The notes under the pieces: generated by a model | What the model was told of the DNA's origin: nothing | The model's input: the letters and a program-made list of their open reading frames with translations, nothing else | Database searches by the model: none | Position numbers and translations under genes: made by a program | Shown: in pieces, positions 62,863-64,000 of the stretch | Numbering within the stretch: the stretch's first letter is position 1 | Layout: the number at the start of each line of letters is the position of its first letter | Assembly (NCBI RefSeq): GCF_029945685.1 | Contig: NZ_JAQSDA010000003.1 | Location: 186,001 to 250,000 of the forward strand | DNA length: 64,000 nt | Direction: 5' to 3' | Source: Polaromonas sp. | GTDB taxonomy: Bacteria; Pseudomonadota; Gammaproteobacteria; Burkholderiales; Burkholderiaceae_C

Positions 62863-62886
62863 AAAATAGAACGATCGTTCGTTTTT
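62863..62886. promoter_or_regulatory. Palindromic candidate operator of the TetR regulator
   Basis: GAACGATCGTTC is a perfect 12-base palindrome at 62869-62880, with flanking AAAA and TTTT extending the symmetry after two mismatches. It sits 18 bases before the tetR start codon, where an autorepression site would block transcription; AACGATCGTT-type palindromes are bound by several TetR regulators of fatty-acid genes. Confidence 0.6.
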
Positions 62887-62898
62887 GTCTGGCTTTCC

Positions 62899-63663
62899 AT
62901 GTCTGTTACCGAACTTCCTGTCAAGGCAGCCCGCCCGGGACCCCGGGAGAGTGGTCGCGCGGCGCACGCCGGCATGCAAAAAGGGCAGCAGACCAAGGCT
63001 GCGATCGTCGATGCCGCTCTCGGGCTGGCCACGCAGATCGGGCTGGAGGGCCTGAGCATCGGCGCGCTCGCCGAAGTCATGCACATGAGCAAGTCGGGCG
63101 TGTTTGCCCACTTTGGCTCCCGCGAAGAACTGCAGATCTCGGTCATCCGCGAGTATTTCGCGCGGTTCGAAGAAGAGGTTTTTTACCCCGCACTGAAAGA
63201 GCCCAAAGGCCTGCCGCGTGTGCAGGCCCTGTTCGGCAACTGGATGAAACGTGTGGCGGTCGAGCTGCAGTCGGGCTGCATCTTCATCAGTGGCGCCGTC
63301 GAATTCGACGACCGGCCCGGGCCGGTGCGCGACGCGCTGGCCACCTCGGTGCAGACCTGGCTGGCCGCCATGTACCGTGCGGTGGTGCTGGCCAAGGAGG
63401 CTGGCCATTTACGGGCAGACGCCGACGAGCGCCAGATTGCCTTCGAGATCCACGGCCTGATCCTGGCCCTGCATTACGAAGCCCGCTTCCTCAAGACGCC
63501 CGGCTCCATCGAGCGGACACTGCGCGCCTTCCAGAGCATCCTGGCGCGTTATGGCAGCGACGCCGCCGGCGCGCTGGCCCCGCTCATTGACTCGGCATCC
63601 CTGACCGGCGGCAGCGCCCGGCCGGTACCTGATTCCTCAGCTTCCTCCGTTTCTCCCGTTTAA
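62899..63663 (+). CDS. TetR-family transcriptional regulator
   Basis: A 254-residue TetR protein. After about 35 low-complexity residues the DNA-binding helices read KAAIVDAALGLATQIGLEGLSIGALAEVMHMSKSGVFAHFGSREELQISVI, with recognition helix SKSGVFAHFGS. The ligand-binding domain follows, ending in a Pro/Ser-rich tail. The next gene, 25 bases downstream, encodes an acyl-CoA dehydrogenase, so it probably responds to an acyl-CoA and controls fatty-acid degradation genes including itself; the palindrome upstream fits autoregulation. The ligand is inferred. Confidence 0.86.
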   Translation: MSVTELPVKAARPGPRESGRAAHAGMQKGQQTKAAIVDAALGLATQIGLEGLSIGALAEVMHMSKSGVFAHFGSREELQISVIREYFARFEEEVFYPALKEPKGLPRVQALFGNWMKRVAVELQSGCIFISGAVEFDDRPGPVRDALATSVQTWLAAMYRAVVLAKEAGHLRADADERQIAFEIHGLILALHYEARFLKTPGSIERTLRAFQSILARYGSDAAGALAPLIDSASLTGGSARPVPDSSASSVSPV

Positions 63664-63688
63664 TCCCTCCCCATCAAAGGACCCTTCC

Positions 63689-64000
63689 ATGCCTCAATAC
63701 AACCCGCCACTGCGCGACATGCAGTTCGTCATGCACGAAGTGCTCAAGGTCACCGACGAGTTCAAGGCCCTGCCGAAACACGCCGATGTGGACGCGGACA
63801 CCATCAATGCCGTGCTCGAGGAAGCCGGCAAGTTTGCAGTCGAAGTGACCTTCCCGCTGAACATCAGCGGCGACACGGAAGGCTGCAAGCTGGACCAGGC
63901 CACGCACGAGGTGACGCCGCCCAAGGGCTTCAAGGAGGCCTATGCCAGGTACGTCGAGGGTGGCTGGGCAGCGCTGTCCTGCGACCCCGAGTACGGTGGC
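63689..64000 (+). CDS. Acyl-CoA dehydrogenase (partial, N-terminal 104 codons)
   Basis: An open frame starting MPQYNPPLRDMQFVMHEVL runs to the end of the window without a stop, so it is missing from the ORF track. The start has AAAGGACCC about 8 bases upstream. The sequence matches the N-terminal extension and first helical domain of the long acyl-CoA dehydrogenases (C-terminal acyl-CoA dehydrogenase-like FadE type), including LRDMQFVMHEVLK and GGWAALSCDPEYGG. Catalytic Glu and the FAD site are beyond the edge. It is preceded by tetR in the same direction. Confidence 0.82.
   Translation, partial: MPQYNPPLRDMQFVMHEVLKVTDEFKALPKHADVDADTINAVLEEAGKFAVEVTFPLNISGDTEGCKLDQATHEVTPPKGFKEAYARYVEGGWAALSCDPEYGG

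Overview
The window looks like a chromosomal segment of a Burkholderiales betaproteobacterium, most probably a member of the Comamonadaceae. This is inferred from the high-GC flanks, the argB, tctDE-like and slmA genes next to each other, the TRAP-type sugar-acid transport genes, the phasin, and short intergenic repeats of a kind common in that family. No rRNA, tRNA, CRISPR array, integrase or transposase was recognised.

Left flank (1-3.3 kb): a partial patatin-like lipase, a phasin and a two-domain fatty acyl-CoA reductase-like protein, all pointing to storage-lipid or polyhydroxyalkanoate metabolism.

Surface polysaccharide locus (3.4-44.4 kb), all on the + strand and visibly lower in GC over much of its length. 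It makes many activated sugars: dTDP-L-rhamnose (rfbBDAC), UDP-glucuronate (ugd) and UDP-xylose (UXS), GDP-mannose (manC), GDP-4-keto-6-deoxymannose (two gmd-type genes, one followed by a C-methyltransferase), a UDP-6-deoxy-HexNAc (wbpM-type dehydratase plus epimerase/reductase), and a CMP-nonulosonic acid. The nonulosonic acid block (15.1-25.7 kb, with ptmA at 29.5 kb) has the complete legionaminic acid gene set legB-legC-legH-legI-legG-ptmE-legF. Embedded in it is an amidotransferase with HisF-like and HisH-like partners, which predicts an acetamidino derivative such as Leg5Am7Ac. Assembly genes are a short PglC-type phosphoglycosyltransferase, several glycosyltransferases, a PglK-like ABC flippase rather than Wzx, a Wzy-type polymerase, a Wzz-type chain regulator and a WaaL-type ligase. 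Less ordinary members are two further methyltransferases, an SDR, an FAD-dependent oxidoreductase and a GT-B-like protein. They lie between legF and the polymerase and probably decorate or transfer the unusual sugars.

Housekeeping and regulation (44.4-48.4 kb): argB, a TctD/TctE-type two-component system and slmA.

Sugar-acid catabolism (48.5-60.3 kb): a minus-strand gene set (FadR-type GntR regulator, TRAP transporter dctPQM, altronate/galactarate dehydratase family, malate/lactate dehydrogenase family, mannitol/fructuronate dehydrogenase family) diverges from a plus-strand operon (mandelate-racemase-type dehydratase, two SDRs, FAH-family hydrolase). The plus-strand operon resembles the non-phosphorylative L-fuconate-type pathway. 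Intergenic repeats separate dctP from dctQ, dctM from uxaA, and uxaA from ldh.

Right flank (60.4-64 kb): a soluble hybrid histidine kinase, a TetR regulator with a palindromic candidate operator, and the start of an acyl-CoA dehydrogenase gene that runs off the window.
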